DNA of 64,000 bases, from NCBI RefSeq assembly GCF_014643775.1, contig NZ_BMKC01000001.1, forward strand, positions 372,001 to 436,000. The letters are read 5' to 3'. The position numbers and the translations under genes are program-made. This DNA comes from Arenimonas soli. GTDB taxonomy: Bacteria > Pseudomonadota > Gammaproteobacteria > Xanthomonadales > Xanthomonadaceae. Below, piece by piece: positions 17,836-26,755 of the stretch (position 1 is the stretch's first letter; each line of letters opens with the position of its first letter). The notes under the pieces are model-generated. The model searched no databases and was not told the DNA's origin. It saw nothing but the letters and a program-made list of their open reading frames with translations.

Positions 17836-17849
17836 TTGACCTCCGTCAA
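17836..17849 (-). promoter_or_regulatory. Perfect FNR/Anr-type box upstream of hemN-fnr
   Basis: TTGAC-CTCC-GTCAA, a perfect inverted repeat with the N4 spacing of FNR sites. A CACGAT hexamer at 17813-17808 (- strand) is 22 bp away, predicting a start at about 17801, one base before the preferred hemN ATG. It lies 16 bp beyond the corA stop. Confidence 0.85.
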
Positions 17850-17865
17850 GCTGCGTCGTGGAGGC

Positions 17866-18855
17866 TCAGATCCACTTGGCGCGGCGCAGCATGACGAACA
17901 GCCCGCCGACGATCGCCAGGGTCACGCCCACGACCACGGGGTAGCCGATCCGCCCGGCGAACTCCGGCATGTGCGGGAAGTTCATGCCATACCAGCTGGC
18001 CACCAGGGTCGGTGCCGCCAGCAGGGCGGCCCAGCCCGCGAGCCGCTTGACCACTTCACCCTGGGACACGGTGACCAGGGCCAGGTTCACCGACATCGCG
18101 GCGGTCAGCATCTCGCGCAGCGTGTCGGTGGCGTCGTTGACGCGCAGGGTGTGGTCGTAGACGTCGCGGAAATACAGGCGCATTTCCTCGCCGACCAGCT
18201 GCGTGTGCACGCGGGTCAGCTGGCCGGTGATGTCCTGCATCGGCGCCACCGCCAGGCGCAGCGTGGTGACCCGGCGCTTGAGGTCGTAGAGCTTGCGCAC
18301 GGTTTCGCGGCTGAAGGTTTCGGCGAAGATGTCCTTTTCCAGCGCATTGAGCTGTTCCCTGAACTCGTCGACGATCGGCAGGTAGTTGTCGACGATGAAA
18401 TCAAGCACCGCATACAGCCCGTAGGACGGTCCCAGGGCCAGCAGCTCGGGCTCGCGTTCGACCCGGCTGCGGACCCCGTTGTAGGACAGCGAGGACCCGT
18501 GCCGCACCGTCACCAGGAAACGCGGCCCGATGAACATGTGGGTCTCGCCGAAGCTGACCTTGCCGCCCTGCGCCTGGGCGGTGTGCACGGCGATGAAGAG
18601 CGAATTGCCGTAGGCCTCGATCTTGGGTCGCTGGTGGGCGTGCTGGGCGTCCTCGATGGCCAGGTCGTGCAGGCCGAATTCTTCCTGCAGCTTGTCGAGC
18701 AGCTCCGGGGCCGGCTCGTACAGGCCCACCCAGACGAAGCTGCCGTCGTCCACCGACAGCACGTCGCTGATGGCGTCGAGGCTGATGTCGCAGCGGGTCC
18801 CGTCGCGGGCATAACGCACGCAGTTGACCACGGTGGGCGAGGCGGGTTTGTCCAT
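17866..18855 (-). CDS. corA: CorA-family Mg2+/Co2+ channel
   Basis: Pentameric inner-membrane divalent cation channel. 329 residues: a cytoplasmic alpha/beta domain, long stalk helices (about 170-280) and two C-terminal transmembrane helices joined by the GMN signature in WYGMNFPHMPE near residue 300. It starts ATG at 18855, five bases after the DUF4105 gene, so it closes the miaB-phoH-ybeY-corC operon; CorC upstream is traditionally tied to Mg/Co efflux through CorA. Ends with basic RRAKWI. Confidence 0.93.
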   Translation of the reverse strand: MDKPASPTVVNCVRYARDGTRCDISLDAISDVLSVDDGSFVWVGLYEPAPELLDKLQEEFGLHDLAIEDAQHAHQRPKIEAYGNSLFIAVHTAQAQGGKVSFGETHMFIGPRFLVTVRHGSSLSYNGVRSRVEREPELLALGPSYGLYAVLDFIVDNYLPIVDEFREQLNALEKDIFAETFSRETVRKLYDLKRRVTTLRLAVAPMQDITGQLTRVHTQLVGEEMRLYFRDVYDHTLRVNDATDTLREMLTAAMSVNLALVTVSQGEVVKRLAGWAALLAAPTLVASWYGMNFPHMPEFAGRIGYPVVVGVTLAIVGGLFVMLRRAKWI

Positions 18856-18860
18856 GCGCC

Positions 18861-20060
18861 CTACTGTGCCTCGTCACCCCGCTTCGGGTCCATCGTGCGC
18901 AGCAGCGCCCAGTGCAGCGGCAGCAGCAACAGCACCCATTCGACGTTCTGCTGCGGCAGGAAGGGCAGGAACTTCAGGAAGCCCGCCACCGCCGCGCTGC
19001 CGGCGACCAGCCAGAGCAGGGCGCGGAATCGCTTCGACGGGGCGCGGCCGCGCAGCCGGGCCCAGGCGCCGGGCAGCAGGCCCAGGCACAGCGGGCTGAG
19101 CAGCAGGAGGTTCTCGTTGCCGTGGGCGGCGACGTGTGACGTGGCGAACCAGAGGAAGGCCATGACCAGGCCGGCCACGCCGGCCAGCAGCCAGAAGACC
19201 AGCGCGCCGGAGGCGAGGGCGCGCGGCGCCCGCTTGCCCGCGACCAGCACCAGGACCGCCAGCACCAGGCCGGCCAGGAATGCCTGGGTGCGCAGCCGCG
19301 GCGCCTCGGCCGGCGGCGGCACCAGTCGGTGCGGCAGCAGCTGTTCTTCGGCCAGCACCAGCGGGCGTCCGTCGGCGCGTTTGACTTCGCGAAGGGCGTC
19401 GCGCAGGCGCATCGGGATGAAGGACTCGTCCCAGCGCGACAGTGGCCGGTCGCCGTAGCCGGAAAGGCCAACGTGGAATCCCAGCGCCATCCAGGTCGCC
19501 GGCGCGGCCAGGCGCACCGATTCGCTGCGGAAGGTATTGCCCTGCGAGCGCCCGCTGAGCTGGGCGCGCACCTGGCCACCCAGGGCTTCATCGATGGCGT
19601 CACGAACGCGCGTGGAACAATTGGCTTCGTAATAGTCGTAGGTGTAGCGGGCGTTTTCCGGAAGCGCGTTCACGGCCAGGCGCGTGGCCATGGCCCTGGC
19701 CTCTTCCGGCGCCAGGTCCAGCCACTGGATCACCGCGCCGCGCCCGGTGCGTTCGTAATAAGCCAGGTCGCTGGCCGCAGGGAGCACTTCAAGGCGGTAT
19801 TCCATGCGTCCCCGGACGAAGTTCCAGTAAAAACCCGGTTCTTCGAGGTCGAAGAAGCCGAAGTTGTACGACAGCGGCCCCGGCGCGGCCGGGTCGTCGA
19901 CGACGATGGCGTTGTGGCCGAAGCGCTCCCAGAAGATTTCGCCCGGCTCCATGGTCAGCACGCCGATGCGCGGCGCGGCGCCCGCCAGGCCCGGCAACAG
20001 CCAGGCCAGCAGGCACAGCAGCCACCAGGCGGCGTGGCGCCGGCCCTCAGTCTTCGCCAT
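18861..20060 (-). CDS. DUF4105 domain membrane protein
   Basis: 399 residues. Signal peptide at the N-terminus (WWLLCLLAWLLPGLAGA), then a soluble periplasmic DUF4105 domain to about residue 250 with ERFGHNAIVV, YNFGFFD, RMEYRLEV and YDYYEANCSTRVRDAI, a Cys/His/Asn pattern that may form a papain-like centre. Five or so transmembrane helices fill residues 265-395. Function unknown to me. The start overlaps the end of corC by 14 bp, and corA follows after five bases, so it belongs to the same operon. Confidence 0.85.
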   Translation of the reverse strand: MAKTEGRRHAAWWLLCLLAWLLPGLAGAAPRIGVLTMEPGEIFWERFGHNAIVVDDPAAPGPLSYNFGFFDLEEPGFYWNFVRGRMEYRLEVLPAASDLAYYERTGRGAVIQWLDLAPEEARAMATRLAVNALPENARYTYDYYEANCSTRVRDAIDEALGGQVRAQLSGRSQGNTFRSESVRLAAPATWMALGFHVGLSGYGDRPLSRWDESFIPMRLRDALREVKRADGRPLVLAEEQLLPHRLVPPPAEAPRLRTQAFLAGLVLAVLVLVAGKRAPRALASGALVFWLLAGVAGLVMAFLWFATSHVAAHGNENLLLLSPLCLGLLPGAWARLRGRAPSKRFRALLWLVAGSAAVAGFLKFLPFLPQQNVEWVLLLLPLHWALLRTMDPKRGDEAQ

Positions 20061-20895
20061 GCACGCTGACCACGAAGGTGTGCACCCGGCGCTGGTCGGC
20101 GCGGCCGACCCGGAAATGGAAGCGGCCCAGGGCCAGGTCTTCGCCGGCCTCGGGCAGGTGGCCGATGGCCGCGGTGACCAGGCCGCCGATGGTGTCGTAT
20201 TCGTCTTCCGGGAAATCGGCGCCGAAACGCTCGTTGAAGTCCTCGATCGGCGTCAGCGCGTCCACCAGGTACTGGCCGTCGGCCTGGGCGGCGATGAGCT
20301 TGGATTCGTCGGCTTCGTCGTGTTCGTCGTCGATCTCGCCGACGATCTGCTCGAGCACGTCCTCGATGGTGACCAGGCCGGCGACGCCGCCGTGTTCGTC
20401 CACGACGATGGCCATGTGGTTGCGCGAGAGCCGGAATTCCTTGAGCAGTACGTTCAGGCGCTTGGATTCGGGGATAAGCACCGCCGGGCGCAGCAGTTCG
20501 CGCACGCTGCCGGGGCCGCCGTCGCTGACCATGCCGCGCAGCAGGTCCTTGGCCAGCAGGATGCCCAGGATTTCGTCGCGGTCCTCGCCGTGCACGGGGA
20601 AGCGGGAGTGGCCGGATTCGACCACCAGGTTCATCAGGTCCAGGAACTTCGCGTCGATGGGCAGGGACACCATCTGCGAACGCGGCACCATGATGTCGCC
20701 GACCTGCTGTTCGGACACCGACAGGGCGCCTTCGAGCATCTTCAGGGTGTCGGCCTCGAGCAGGCCGTTGGCCTGGGCCTCGCGCAGGATCTCGAGCAGG
20801 TCCTCGCGGGTTTCGGGTTCGCCGGAAAAGGCCTGGCTCAGGCGTTCAAGCCACGAGCGGCGTTCCGGCGGGCTACTAGGGGAATCTTCGGACAT
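20047..20895 (-). CDS. corC: CorC/YbeX hemolysin-like CBS-domain protein
   Basis: 282 residues: an N-terminal acidic helix region, two CBS domains (about 65-190, with DIMVPRSQMVSL, HSRFPVHGEDRDEILG and VVDEHGGVAGLVTIED) and a C-terminal CorC_HlyC domain (TIGGLVTAAIGHLP). The E. coli gene belongs to the ybeZ(phoH)-ybeY-corC cluster, as here, and is linked to Mg/Co homeostasis and ribosome maintenance. Start taken at ATG 20895 (MSEDSPSS), aligning with the E. coli N-terminus; a TTG at 20907 would add four residues. A 72-bp gap separates it from ybeY. Confidence 0.92.
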   Translation of the reverse strand: MSEDSPSSPPERRSWLERLSQAFSGEPETREDLLEILREAQANGLLEADTLKMLEGALSVSEQQVGDIMVPRSQMVSLPIDAKFLDLMNLVVESGHSRFPVHGEDRDEILGILLAKDLLRGMVSDGGPGSVRELLRPAVLIPESKRLNVLLKEFRLSRNHMAIVVDEHGGVAGLVTIEDVLEQIVGEIDDEHDEADESKLIAAQADGQYLVDALTPIEDFNERFGADFPEDEYDTIGGLVTAAIGHLPEAGEDLALGRFHFRVGRADQRRVHTFVVSVHGED

Positions 20896-20967
20896 TGGGG
20901 GGTTCAAGGACGCCAGCGGGCGGGGGGTCGAGTTTAACCGGAACCCGAGGCAGCTTCATTTACAGCC

Positions 20968-21429
20968 TCAATAGGGGTCGGGAATGCCCAGGCCGGCCAG
21001 GATTTCCCGTTCCAGCAGTTCCATGGCCTCGGCCTCGCGTTCGTCGTCGTGGTCCAGGCCCAGCAGGTGCAGCACGCCGTGCACGGTGAGGTGGGCATAG
21101 TGGGCGGCCAGGGGCTTGCCCTGTTCCTTCGCCTCGCGGGCGACCACCGGGGCACAGATGACCAGATCGCCCAGCAGGGGCAGGTCGACGCCCTCGGGCA
21201 GGTCCACCGGGAAGCTGAGCACGTTGGTGGCGTAGTCCTTGCCGCGGTAGTGGCGGTTGAGTGCGCGGCCTTCCTTGGTGTCGACCACGCGGATGGCGAG
21301 GTCGCCGCGCCGGATGCGGCCCCGGGCGGCGGCCTCGGCCCAGCGGCGGAAGCTGACCGCGGCCGGCAGGCCCTTGCGGGGCAGGCCGTAGCTGACGCTT
21401 ACATCCAGGTCCAGGGGCGTGCGGCTCAT
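20968..21429 (-). CDS. ybeY: rRNA maturation endoribonuclease YbeY
   Basis: Zn-dependent endonuclease in 16S rRNA 3'-end maturation and ribosome quality control. 153 residues. The metal site [11 protein letters not shown] has the H-x3-H-x5-H spacing, and [19 protein letters not shown] is the conserved substrate-cleft region. The ATG at 21429 overlaps the phoH stop (ATGA), matching the phoH-ybeY coupling seen in many proteobacteria. Confidence 0.96.
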   Translation of the reverse strand: MSRTPLDLDVSVSYGLPRKGLPAAVSFRRWAEAAARGRIRRGDLAIRVVDTKEGRALNRHYRGKDYATNVLSFPVDLPEGVDLPLLGDLVICAPVVAREAKEQGKPLAAHYAHLTVHGVLHLLGLDHDDEREAEAMELLEREILAGLGIPDPY

Positions 21430-22400
21430 TCCTGCGACTCCTTGCCGTCCCGGGCATCGTAGGCCCGGACGATGCGCGCCACCAGCGGGTGGCGGACCAC
21501 GTCGCGGGCGGTGAAGAAGGTGAAGCTGATGCCGTCCACGCCGCGCAGCACGTCGATGCCGTCGCGAAGGCCGGACTTCTGGTGCTTGGGCAGGTCGATC
21601 TGGCTCAGGTCGCCGGTGACCACCGCCGTGCTGCCGAAGCCGATGCGGGTAAGGAACATCTTCATCTGTTCGATGCTGGTGTTCTGGGCTTCGTCGAGGA
21701 TGATGAAGGCGTCGTTGAGCGTGCGGCCGCGCATGTAGGCCAGCGGCGCGACTTCTATGACGTTGCGCTCGAGCAGCTTGGCCACCTTTTCGACGCCCAG
21801 CATTTCGTACAGCGCGTCGTAGAGCGGCCGCAGGTAGGGGTCGACCTTCTGGCTGAGGTCGCCGGGCAGGAAGCCGAGCTTTTCGCCGGCCTCCACCGCC
21901 GGGCGCACCAGCAGCACGCGCTGCACGCGGCTTTCGTTCAGGGCCTCGACCGCCATGGCCACGGCCAGGAAGGTCTTGCCGGTGCCGGCCGGACCGATGC
22001 CGAAGTTGATGTCGTGGGTGGCGATGGCGTGCAGGTATTTTTGCTGGTTGTCGCCGCGGCCGCGGATGGTGCCGCGCTTGACCCGGATGGCGACGTCCTG
22101 CGGCGCGAAGCCTTCGTCGATGTGCTCGAGGCTGGCTTCGCCCATGCGCAGGTGCAGCTTGTGCGGGTCGAGGGTTTCGCTGGCGGTTTCTTCGTACAGC
22201 GCGTGCAGCAGCCTTTCGGTTTCTTCGACGGGTTTGCCTTCGCCGGTGACGCGGAAAACGTGGCCGCGGTTGGCGATCTCCACGCCCATGCGCAGCTCGA
22301 TCTGGCGCAGGTGTTCGTCGAACGGCCCGGCCAGGTTGGCCAGGCGCTCGACGTCCTGCGGTTCAAGTACGAAATCCCGGTGCGTCCTGTGTTTGCTCAT
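21426..22400 (-). CDS. ybeZ: PhoH-like ATPase (YbeZ)
   Basis: 324 residues; P-loop ATPase that partners YbeY in RNA metabolism. Walker [16 protein letters not shown], Walker [10 protein letters not shown] and the PhoH core [17 protein letters not shown] are present after an N-terminal KH-like region of about 100 residues. The start ATG at 22400 overlaps the miaB stop by four bases; the much longer upstream reading frame is only the antisense-free continuation through miaB. Third-party symbol phoH is also used for this gene. Confidence 0.95.
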   Translation of the reverse strand: MSKHRTHRDFVLEPQDVERLANLAGPFDEHLRQIELRMGVEIANRGHVFRVTGEGKPVEETERLLHALYEETASETLDPHKLHLRMGEASLEHIDEGFAPQDVAIRVKRGTIRGRGDNQQKYLHAIATHDINFGIGPAGTGKTFLAVAMAVEALNESRVQRVLLVRPAVEAGEKLGFLPGDLSQKVDPYLRPLYDALYEMLGVEKVAKLLERNVIEVAPLAYMRGRTLNDAFIILDEAQNTSIEQMKMFLTRIGFGSTAVVTGDLSQIDLPKHQKSGLRDGIDVLRGVDGISFTFFTARDVVRHPLVARIVRAYDARDGKESQE

Positions 22401-23734
22401 ACGGCCTCGCCGCGCAGGGAGTTGGTGCGGGCCTCGGTGATGCGCACGTCGATGAACTGGCCGACCAGGCGCTTGCCGCCGGCGAAGTTCACGTTGCGCA
22501 TGTTTTCGGTCTTGCCGGTCAGTTCGTCCGGGTCCTTGGCGCTGGGGCCCTCGACCAGCACCCGCTGCACCGTGCCGACCATGGCTTCGGCGTAGCGCCG
22601 GGCATTGTCGTTGATGGCCGCCTGCAGCCGCTGCAGGCGGGCGCTGGCGACGTCGGCGGGCACCTCGTCGTGCAGGTTGGCCGCGGGCGTGCCCGGCCGG
22701 CGCGAGTAGGCGAACGAGAAACTCTGGTCGAAGCCGATGTCGTCGATCAGCTTCATCGTCGCCTCGAAGTCGCGATCGCTTTCGCCCGGGAAGCCGACGA
22801 TGAAGTCGGAACTGATGGTGATGCCGGGGCAGGCTTCGCGCAGGCGGCGGATCTTGGCCTTGTATTCGAGCGCGGTGTGGCCGCGTTTCATCGCCGCCAG
22901 GATGCGGTCCGAACCCGACTGCACCGGCAGGTGCAGGAAGGACGCCAGCTGCGGCACGTCGCGGTGCGCCTCGATCAGCGCCTCGGTGAACTCCACCGGG
23001 TGCGAGGTGGTGTAACGGATGCGGCCGACGCCTTCGATCTGGGCGATCGCGCGGATAAGCAGGGCCAGGTCGGCCTGGTCGCCGTCGACGGTGGCGCCGC
23101 GGTAGGCGTTGACGTTCTGGCCCAGCAGGTGGATCTCGCGCACGCCCTGGGCGGCGAGCTGGGCGCATTCGAGCAGCACGTCGTCGAAGGGCCGGCTGAC
23201 TTCCTCGCCGCGGGTGTAGGGCACCACGCAGAACGAGCAGTACTTGCTGCAGCCCTCGATGATCGAGACAAAGGCGGTCGGCCCCTCGGCGCGTGGCTCG
23301 GGCAGGCGGTCGAACTTCTCGATCTCCGGGAAGCTGATGTCCACCTGGGCCCGGCCCTGGGCGCGGCGCGCGTCGATCATGGCCGGCAGGCGGTGCAGGG
23401 TCTGCGGGCCGAACACCAGGTCGACATAGGGCGCGCGCTTGAGGATGGCGTCGCCCTCCTGGCTGGCGACGCAGCCGCCGACGCCGATCAGCACCGGCTT
23501 GTCCTTCTTGAGGTGCTTCCACCGGCCAAGCTGGGAGAAGACCTTTTCCTGGGCCTTTTCGCGGATCGAGCAGGTGTTGACCAGGATGACGTCGGCCTCG
23601 GCCTCGTCGCTGGTGAGTTCCAGGCCGTGTTCGGCGGCGAGCACGTCGGCCATGCGGGCCGAGTCGTACTCGTTCATCTGGCAACCGTGGGTTTTTATGT
23701 AGAGCTTGCCCTTGGCAGGCGAAGTCCCGGGCAT
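22397..23734 (-). CDS. miaB: tRNA-2-methylthio-N6-dimethylallyladenosine synthase MiaB
   Basis: Radical-SAM methylthiotransferase modifying A37 of tRNAs that read UNN codons. 445 residues. N-terminal cluster cysteines Cys18 (THGCQMN), Cys55 (VNTCSIREK) and Cys88 (GVGGCVASQ); radical-SAM cysteines Cys162, Cys166, Cys169 ([10 protein letters not shown]); C-terminal TRAM domain ending near [20 protein letters not shown]. It heads the - strand operon running to corA. A TACAAT hexamer at 23772-23767 lies 33 bp before the ATG and may be its -10 element. Confidence 0.97.
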   Translation of the reverse strand: MPGTSPAKGKLYIKTHGCQMNEYDSARMADVLAAEHGLELTSDEAEADVILVNTCSIREKAQEKVFSQLGRWKHLKKDKPVLIGVGGCVASQEGDAILKRAPYVDLVFGPQTLHRLPAMIDARRAQGRAQVDISFPEIEKFDRLPEPRAEGPTAFVSIIEGCSKYCSFCVVPYTRGEEVSRPFDDVLLECAQLAAQGVREIHLLGQNVNAYRGATVDGDQADLALLIRAIAQIEGVGRIRYTTSHPVEFTEALIEAHRDVPQLASFLHLPVQSGSDRILAAMKRGHTALEYKAKIRRLREACPGITISSDFIVGFPGESDRDFEATMKLIDDIGFDQSFSFAYSRRPGTPAANLHDEVPADVASARLQRLQAAINDNARRYAEAMVGTVQRVLVEGPSAKDPDELTGKTENMRNVNFAGGKRLVGQFIDVRITEARTNSLRGEAV

Positions 23735-23883
23735 GGCGGCGGTTAATCCGTTCCGGAGGGGGCGCCATTGTAGCCCCCGGCGGCTGTCCTGGCCGGGCCG
23801 GGACCCCCGTTCGAGGAGGAAAGCCGCGATTTTCCGGTCAAAAGCCTTGGCATTTGCCCCGGCAAGGAGTAAACCTCGCCGCC

Positions 23884-24756
23884 ATGGATCCTCGTCCGAC
23901 CCTGCTGGCCTGCTTGCTGCTGGCCGTCGCCCTGCCGGCGACGGCGGGCACCCTGTACCGGTGCACCGGCGCGGACGGCGTGCCCAACTACACCGGCACG
24001 AAGATCGCCGGTTCGAGCTGCAAGGCCGTTACCACCTACACCGCCGCCGATGCCCGGCCCCGGGCGCCGGCGCCGGCGCCTGCGGCGGCGGGTGGCGGTG
24101 GCTCGGGCAGCAAGCCGGGCGGCGTGGTGCGTTTCCAGACCGCGTCGGCCGGCCAGGCGCTGGCGGCGCCCGCCGCCGCGTCGGGCGCGCGGATCACCCG
24201 CGGCGCGGTCTACAAGTTCGAACGCGACGGCGTCGTGCACTACACCAACGTGCCGCAGCCGGGCAGCGGCGCCCGGATGTTGTTCAGCTACGTCGAGACC
24301 TGCTACGCCTGCGGCCTGTTGCCGGGCGTGGATTTCAGCAACGTGCGCCTCAACCTGGACGCCTATTCCGGCGAGGTGAAGGCCGCCGCCCAGGAGTTCG
24401 GGGTGGAGGAGGCCGTGGTCCGGGCGATCATCCACGCCGAATCGGCCTTCCGGCCCAATGCGGTTTCGCACGCCGGCGCCCAGGGCCTGATGCAGCTGAT
24501 CCCGGCCACGGCCAGCCGCTTCGGCGTCACCGATGTCTTCCAGCCCGAGCAGAACATCCGCGGCGGCGTGCAGTACCTGGCCTGGCTGCTCAAGCGCTAC
24601 AACGGCGACCTGACCCTGGCCGCGGCCGGGTACAACGCCGGCGAAGGCGCGGTGGACCGCCATGGCGGGGTGCCGCCCTACGCCGAGACCCAGCGCTACG
24701 TGCAGCGCGTGGGCCAACTGGCCGACCGCTACCGCGGCGCCCTCGCGGGCAACTGA
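23884..24756 (+). CDS. Secreted lytic transglycosylase with DUF4124 segments
   Basis: 290 residues. Signal peptide [15 protein letters not shown] ending ATAG; two DUF4124-like strands ([17 protein letters not shown] and [17 protein letters not shown]) separated by an Ala/Pro/Gly linker; then a C-terminal SLT domain (about 165-280) with the catalytic Glu in [12 protein letters not shown] and [24 protein letters not shown] and a final YVQRV. It should cleave peptidoglycan in the periplasm. ATG at 23884 is preferred over an in-frame start 30 bases upstream because it begins the signal peptide; an AAGGAG lies about 14 bases before. It diverges from miaB. Confidence 0.9.
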   Translation: MDPRPTLLACLLLAVALPATAGTLYRCTGADGVPNYTGTKIAGSSCKAVTTYTAADARPRAPAPAPAAAGGGGSGSKPGGVVRFQTASAGQALAAPAAASGARITRGAVYKFERDGVVHYTNVPQPGSGARMLFSYVETCYACGLLPGVDFSNVRLNLDAYSGEVKAAAQEFGVEEAVVRAIIHAESAFRPNAVSHAGAQGLMQLIPATASRFGVTDVFQPEQNIRGGVQYLAWLLKRYNGDLTLAAAGYNAGEGAVDRHGGVPPYAETQRYVQRVGQLADRYRGALAGN

Positions 24757-24798
24757 GCCCCCGGGCCGGGGCCGGGCCCGGCCAGCGAAAATCCGGCG

Positions 24799-24828
24799 TT
24801 GTCGCTCTCGCGCCGCGTCCGCTACAAT
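24799..24828 (+). promoter_or_regulatory. Sigma70-type promoter for petABC
   Basis: TTGTCG at 24799-24804 and TACAAT at 24823-24828 with an 18-bp spacer, in the gap between the transglycosylase and petA. Predicted start near 24835, giving a leader of about 67 bases. No FNR-type box was seen here, so bc1 expression does not appear to share the anaerobic control. Confidence 0.6.
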
Positions 24829-24901
24829 TGCGCGTCTTTGCCGGCCCCGGGTGGGCTGGCAGCCGTTTTTCAGCCACTTAGCAAACGTTTCGGAGAGCCG
24901 G

Positions 24902-25507
24902 ATGGCTAACCAAGGGGTCAACACGGGGCGTCGCCGCTTCCTGACTGCCAGCACCGCCGTGGTCGGCGCGGTGGGCGTCGGGTTCGCCGCGGTGCCGTTC
25001 ATCAGTTCCTGGAAGCCCAGTGCCCGGGCCCAGACGGCCGGCGCCCCGGTCGAGGTCGATATCAGCAAGATCGAGCTCGAACCCGGCATGCGCATGATCG
25101 TGCAGTGGCGCGGCCAGCCGGTCTGGATCTTCAAGCGCACGCCCGAACAGCTGGCGGCGCTGCCGACGCTCGACGATCAGCTGCGCGACCCGGACTCGGA
25201 CAATGCCGACCAGACCCCGGCCTTCGCCAAGAACCCGGCCCGCTCGATCAAGCCCGAAGTGGCGGTCATCGTCGGCATCTGCACCCACCTGGGCTGCTCG
25301 CCGAGCTACGTGCCGGAACTGCAGCCGCAGCCTTTCGACAGCGAATGGCAGGGCGGCTTCTACTGCCCCTGCCACAACTCGCGCTTCGACCTGGCCGGCC
25401 GCGTCTACCAGGGCGTGCCGGCGCCGTCGAACCTCAAGGTGCCGCCTTATTATTTCATCGACGACAACCGCGTCATGGTTGGCGTCGCCCCCGGGGAGGC
25501 TGCGTAA
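24902..25507 (+). CDS. petA: Ubiquinol-cytochrome c reductase Rieske iron-sulfur subunit
   Basis: 201 residues. Twin-arginine signal GRRRFLTAS and a single N-terminal transmembrane anchor (about 16-36), then the Rieske domain with Cys127/His129 in CTHLGC and Cys155/His158 in CPCHNS, the disulfide cysteines at 132 and 157, and SNLKVPPYYF at the end. It passes electrons from quinol to cytochrome c1 on the periplasmic side. The ATG follows a GGAGAG ribosome site. First gene of the petABC operon; its stop directly abuts the petB start. Confidence 0.97.
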   Translation: MANQGVNTGRRRFLTASTAVVGAVGVGFAAVPFISSWKPSARAQTAGAPVEVDISKIELEPGMRMIVQWRGQPVWIFKRTPEQLAALPTLDDQLRDPDSDNADQTPAFAKNPARSIKPEVAVIVGICTHLGCSPSYVPELQPQPFDSEWQGGFYCPCHNSRFDLAGRVYQGVPAPSNLKVPPYYFIDDNRVMVGVAPGEAA

Positions 25508-26755
25508 ATGGCCAGCAAGTTCTCACGCGGCATCGACGGCGTGGTCACCTGGTTCAACGACCGCACCCCGGGCCTGATCCCTGCGTACAAGAAGCACATG
25601 TCGGAGTACTACGCTCCGAAGAACTTCAACCTCTGGTACTACTTCGGCTCGCTGGCCATGCTGGTGCTGGTCAACCAGATCGTCACCGGCATCTTCCTGA
25701 CGATGCACTACAAGCCGTCCGCCGCCGAGGCCTTCGCTTCGGTCGAGTACATCATGCGCGACGTCGAGTGGGGCTGGCTGATCCGCTACATGCACTCCAC
25801 CGGCGCTTCGCTGTTCTTCGTGGTGGTGTACCTGCACATGTTCCGTGGCCTTATCTACGGTTCGTACCAGAAGCCGCGCGAGCTGGTCTGGGTGCTGGGC
25901 GTGGTGATCTTCCTGGTGCTGATGGCCGAGGCCTTCATGGGCTACGTGCTGCCCTGGGGCCAGATGTCCTACTGGGGCGCGCAGGTCATCATCAACCTGT
26001 TCGGCACCATTCCCTTCATCGGGCCGGAGCTCACCGAGTGGATCCGCGGTGACTACCTGGTCGCCGACGCCACGCTCAACCGCTTCTTCGCCCTGCACGT
26101 GATCGCGCTGCCGCTGGTGCTGCTGCTGCTGGTCGTGCTGCACCTGGGCGCGCTGCACGAGGTGGGTTCGAACAACCCCGACGGCGTGGACATCAAGAAG
26201 GTCAAGGACCCGGCCACGGGCAAGCCCCGCGACGGCATCGCCTTCCACCCGTACTACACGGTCAAGGACCTGTTCGGCGCCGGCTTCTTCCTGGTGCTGT
26301 TCGCCTTCATCGTGTTCTTCGCCCCGACGATGGGCGGCTGGTTCCTGGAGTGGGACAACTTCATCGAAGCCAACCCCATGGTCACGCCGTCGCACATCAA
26401 GCCGGTGTGGTACTTCACCCCGTTCTACGCGATGCTGCGCGCCATCCCGCATCCGCTGTTCGGCGTGATCGTCATGGGCGGCGCCACCATGATCCTGTTC
26501 GCGCTGCCGTGGCTGGACCGCTGCAAGGTCCGCTCCATCCGCTACCGCCCGATGCTGCACAAGGTGCTGATCACGCTGTTCTGCATCAGCTTCGTGGTGC
26601 TGGGCTGGCTGGGTGCGCAGTCGGGCTCGAACGCCCAGAAGCTGGTGGCCCAGATCCTGACCGCCTACTACTTCGCCTTCTTCATCCTCATGCCTTTCTG
26701 GTCCGCCATGGGCCAGACCAAGGCCGTTCCCGAGCGGGTGCCTTCGCATGACTAA
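25508..26755 (+). CDS. petB: Cytochrome b subunit of the bc1 complex
   Basis: 415 residues, eight transmembrane helices, full-length fused cytochrome b. Heme bL/bH histidine pairs are in MHSTGASLFFVVVYLHMF and HVIALPLVLLLLVVLH. The Qo-site loop reads KPVWYFTPFYAML: PVWY in place of the PEWY of mitochondria and alphaproteobacteria, a variant I recall from other gamma- and betaproteobacteria. ATG immediately follows the petA TAA, and the last 8 bases overlap petC. Confidence 0.97.
   Translation: MASKFSRGIDGVVTWFNDRTPGLIPAYKKHMSEYYAPKNFNLWYYFGSLAMLVLVNQIVTGIFLTMHYKPSAAEAFASVEYIMRDVEWGWLIRYMHSTGASLFFVVVYLHMFRGLIYGSYQKPRELVWVLGVVIFLVLMAEAFMGYVLPWGQMSYWGAQVIINLFGTIPFIGPELTEWIRGDYLVADATLNRFFALHVIALPLVLLLLVVLHLGALHEVGSNNPDGVDIKKVKDPATGKPRDGIAFHPYYTVKDLFGAGFFLVLFAFIVFFAPTMGGWFLEWDNFIEANPMVTPSHIKPVWYFTPFYAMLRAIPHPLFGVIVMGGATMILFALPWLDRCKVRSIRYRPMLHKVLITLFCISFVVLGWLGAQSGSNAQKLVAQILTAYYFAFFILMPFWSAMGQTKAVPERVPSHD

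Noticed and set aside
24757-24901. An FNR-type box before petABC
   Set aside because: No TTGAC/TTGAT dyad with a 4-bp gap lies in this interval; only a sigma70-like promoter is visible.
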